This document shows, piece after piece, positions 62,100 to 64,000 of a stretch of DNA of 64,000 nucleotides. Source of the DNA: Clostridiales bacterium. GTDB taxonomy: Bacteria > Bacillota > Clostridia > Oscillospirales > CAG-272. A program made the translations under genes and the position numbers. The notes beneath the pieces were generated by a model, which saw only the letters and a program-made list of their open reading frames with translations, was not told the DNA's origin and made no database searches. The stretch spans positions 6,388 to 70,387 of the forward strand of contig DPGK01000040.1 of the NCBI GenBank assembly GCA_003523225.1, read 5' to 3'. Each line of letters starts with the position of its first letter. Position 1 is the first letter of the stretch.

Positions 62100-63017
62100 T
62101 TATGCCAGAAAGCCTGCGACGATCTGCTCCTCGGCTTCCTTTTCGGAAAGCCCGAGCGTCATCAGCTTGATAAGCTGTTCGCCTGCGATCTTGCCTATCG
62201 CCGCCTCATGGATGAGCGAGGCGTCAATATTGTTTGCCGCCAGCTGAGGACTTGCCAGCACCCTGCCGTTGTCCATTATGATCGCGTCGCACTCGGTGTG
62301 ACCGGTGCAGGCGGCATTTCCGTTTATAAGGCTTACAAATTCCTGACGGCTCTCATCCTTTGCCACACTGCGGGAAACCACGTCCGCCGAGCAGCCCGCG
62401 CCGTTCATATCGACCGAAAAGTCTGTCTTTGCGTTCTGCACCCCGGTCGTCATTATCTTTTCACGTATGACCAGTTTTGCGTCTGCCGCAAGGTCGGCTG
62501 TGGTGCGGCGCAAGGTGTCGTCAATGCCGGATATCTGCGTGGTCTCCATTTCCATGAAGCCGCCCTCGGCAATGTGAACGACAGTGGTGGGGTTCATTAG
62601 CCTCTTTCCGCTTCCGCTGCCCTCGCCGTAATGCTTTTCGACATATTTTACGTGCGCGCCGCGTGCAACATAGAAGGTATGGATACCGTCGTGCTGAGAT
62701 GTTCCGCAGCCGCCGTTGTGGATGCCGCATCCGGCAATTATCACAACGTCGCAGTTCTCTCCGATATAAAAATCGTTGTACACCATATCGCGCAGACCCG
62801 ACTGACTGAGTATTACCGGAATGTGTACGCTTTCGCCGACCGTGCCGGGCTTTATTATGATGTCGATCCCCGGCTTGTCGGATTTGGTCACGATGTCAAT
62901 GTTTGCGGTCGTGCTGCGCCCGCCGAGCTTTCCGTTCTCTCGGATATTGTACGCTCCCACAGGGAGCGCGTCAAGGTCTGCTACCTCGTGCAGAAGTCTT
63001 TTTTCAATTGCATCCAC
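62100..63017 (-). CDS. SufB/SufD-like Fe-S scaffold (SmsB-type)
   Basis: This 305-residue protein is a SufB/SufD-family beta-helix scaffold. It keeps GHTECDA and LIHEAAIGKI near the C-terminus, the region of the conserved Cys and His. It lacks the longer N-terminal domain of SufB. GTG at 63017 has GGAGGGAGG upstream; an ATG at 63053 would overlap the ATPase gene by 50 bases. With the SufC-like gene and no SufD, SufS or SufU beside it, it looks like the two-gene SMS type. Confidence 0.82.
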   Translation of the reverse strand: MDAIEKRLLHEVADLDALPVGAYNIRENGKLGGRSTTANIDIVTKSDKPGIDIIIKPGTVGESVHIPVILSQSGLRDMVYNDFYIGENCDVVIIAGCGIHNGGCGTSQHDGIHTFYVARGAHVKYVEKHYGEGSGSGKRLMNPTTVVHIAEGGFMEMETTQISGIDDTLRRTTADLAADAKLVIREKIMTTGVQNAKTDFSVDMNGAGCSADVVSRSVAKDESRQEFVSLINGNAACTGHTECDAIIMDNGRVLASPQLAANNIDASLIHEAAIGKIAGEQLIKLMTLGLSEKEAEEQIVAGFLA

Positions 63018-63771
63018 GGTTTTTGCCTCCCTCCGTTTTGTCGCTGAGTACACGGCAGGGACCTCCTGCCGAGGCCGAACGCAATAATCCGGGCAGTATC
63101 TCCTCCCGCGGTCCGCAGGCGTCCACCGTTCCGTTCTTCATTACTATTATCGTGTCCGCAATGTTGAGTATGCGCTCCTGATGGCTGATTATCAGAATGT
63201 TCCCGCGGGTCGATTCGTACATTTTTTCAAACACGCGGATTAGGTTCTGGAAGCTCCACAGGTCAATGCCGGCTTCAGGTTCATCAAAGATAGACAGCTT
63301 TGTGCCGCGCGCCAGTATCATGGCAATTTCAATGCGCTTCAGCTCGCCTCCCGAAAGACTTGCGTTCAGCTCGCGGTCAATATAATCGCGGGCGCAAAGT
63401 CCTACCTCGGAAAGATACGCGCAGGATTCGTCAATGCTGTTTTTGCGCCCGGAGGCAAGGTCAAGTATATCCCGTACGCGCAGTCCCTTGAAGCGAACGG
63501 GCTGCTGAAAAGCATAGCTGATACCTGCCTTTGCACGCTCTGTTATCGACATTGAGGTGATGTCCACGCCGTCAAGCAGTACCTGCCCGGAGCTTGGGGT
63601 GTAAATTCCGGCAATTATTTTGGCGAGGGTGGATTTTCCGCCTCCGTTGGGACCTGTGACCGCCGCAAACCTGTCGTTTACGACAAGATTTATGTTGTGC
63701 AGTATTTCCTTTGGTCTGCCGTTTTTTTCGTTATCGACGGCTTCAAAGCAGACGTTTTTCAGTTCGATCAT
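63004..63771 (-). CDS. sufC: SufC-like (SmsC) ABC-type ATPase
   Basis: This 255-residue soluble ATPase has Walker A GPNGGGKST (near residue 37), the signature LSGGELKRIEIAM and Walker B LSIFDEPEAGIDLW. The LSGGELKR and EPEAGIDLW sequences are typical of SufC. It powers Fe-S cluster assembly on the scaffold. The ATG at 63771 was chosen; a TTG at 63798 is in frame. Its stop overlaps the scaffold start by 14 bases. Confidence 0.9.
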   Translation of the reverse strand: MIELKNVCFEAVDNEKNGRPKEILHNINLVVNDRFAAVTGPNGGGKSTLAKIIAGIYTPSSGQVLLDGVDITSMSITERAKAGISYAFQQPVRFKGLRVRDILDLASGRKNSIDESCAYLSEVGLCARDYIDRELNASLSGGELKRIEIAMILARGTKLSIFDEPEAGIDLWSFQNLIRVFEKMYESTRGNILIISHQERILNIADTIIVMKNGTVDACGPREEILPGLLRSASAGGPCRVLSDKTEGGKNRGCN

Positions 63772-63816
63772 TTTTGATTTTGTATTCCTTTCAGACAAGC
63801 TGCGTATAAATGCTGA

Positions 63817-64000
63817 TTATTGTTTGCTGTTTCCCGTCCAGCTTATGGTTTTGAGCAGCGGGACGAAGGCGTCGCGTTCGGTTTGCGTTTCCTTGACGGA
63901 AACGCCGCTTATGGGATCGTAAAAATACTGATAACAGAAATAAGCAACACCGCGGCAACGGGGAAGCGATTCTGTGTATTCAAGACAGCGCATAAGTATG
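63817..64000 (-). CDS. Partial gene, C-terminal end at window edge
   Basis: The minus frame from the window edge to a stop at 63817-63819 is open for about 60 codons (RCLEYTESLPRCRGVAYFCYQYFYDP...). An ATG lies at 63993, but the frame continues past the edge, so this is probably the tail of a longer gene. It ends 45 bases before the SufC-like ATG. No family was recognised. A short separate protein is possible. Confidence 0.5.
   Translation of the reverse strand, partial: ILMRCLEYTESLPRCRGVAYFCYQYFYDPISGVSVKETQTERDAFVPLLKTISWTGNSKQ

Noticed and set aside
1-64000. CRISPR arrays, rRNA or complete insertion sequences
   Set aside because: No regularly spaced repeats, rRNA-like blocks or transposase genes were found.

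Overview
The window is bacterial and almost certainly from a spore-forming, low-GC-type Clostridia (Firmicutes), probably an uncultured gut Oscillospirales or Christensenellales relative. The grounds are a sigma-G gene, a GerW (YtfJ) homologue, DacF-type carboxypeptidases, the site-2 protease-scpA-scpB-DUF2953-gerW-dacF-rluB chain, the nusB-xseA-xseB-ispA-tlyA-nadK-argR-recN chain, a T-box leader before serS, and many TTGATT/TTGACA-17 bp-TATAAT promoters. No rRNA, tRNA, CRISPR array or complete insertion sequence was found.

Layout. (1) 1-5000: remnant of an integrated conjugative element. It holds a Tad/Flp-type assembly cluster (CpaF ATPase, TadB, TadC, a truncated pilin-like protein) joined to the last 62 codons of a tyrosine integrase and a MobC-like small protein, then about 540 bases of gene-free flank. 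(2) 5000-8900, minus strand: MarR regulator plus TSUP exporter, a YdcF-type protein with a small membrane protein, and a secreted M23 peptidase. (3) 9000-22700, plus strand: nusB, a TsaD-like paralogue, xseAB, ispA, tlyA, nadK, argR, recN, a tiny sortase-motif protein, argS, yebC-type gene, a flippase, rplS and sigG. (4) 22700-25950, minus strand: a Crp/Fnr regulator heading an SsuABC-like ABC transporter operon with a consensus promoter. (5) 26000-31700: sugar operon (nucleotidyltransferase, NahK-like kinase, GalE, GalM), then a CPBP protease and an SGNH hydrolase. (6) 31900-39800: DD-carboxypeptidase, pgi, a small P-loop protein, a variant IMP dehydrogenase, radC, a degenerate response regulator, and T-box-serS.

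(7) 39800-53300, mostly minus strand: a metallo-beta-lactamase lipoprotein overlapping a slipin gene, a 600-base structured gene-free stretch, rluB-dacF-gerW-DUF2953-scpB-scpA-M50, engB-lon, an anchored protein of unknown function and rnhA. (8) 53500-64000: a stand-alone E2-like acyltransferase fold that lacks the catalytic His, tcdA, nudix-MFS-GDPD operon, a DUF4965 glutaminase-A-like protein, a frameshifted phosphodiester glycosidase gene, and a two-gene Fe-S cluster assembly pair (SufC-like ATPase plus one SufB/D-like scaffold).

The window is mainly housekeeping. The points most worth a second look are the chimeric pilin/integrase junction, the A-tract frameshift at 60975, the His-less E2-like protein, the slipin-MBL gene overlap, the sortase-motif microprotein after recN, the TsaD paralogue, matched 5'-UTR hairpins before argS and the P-loop gene, and the structured stretch at 42588-43186. 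No single system here can be declared new from sequence alone.
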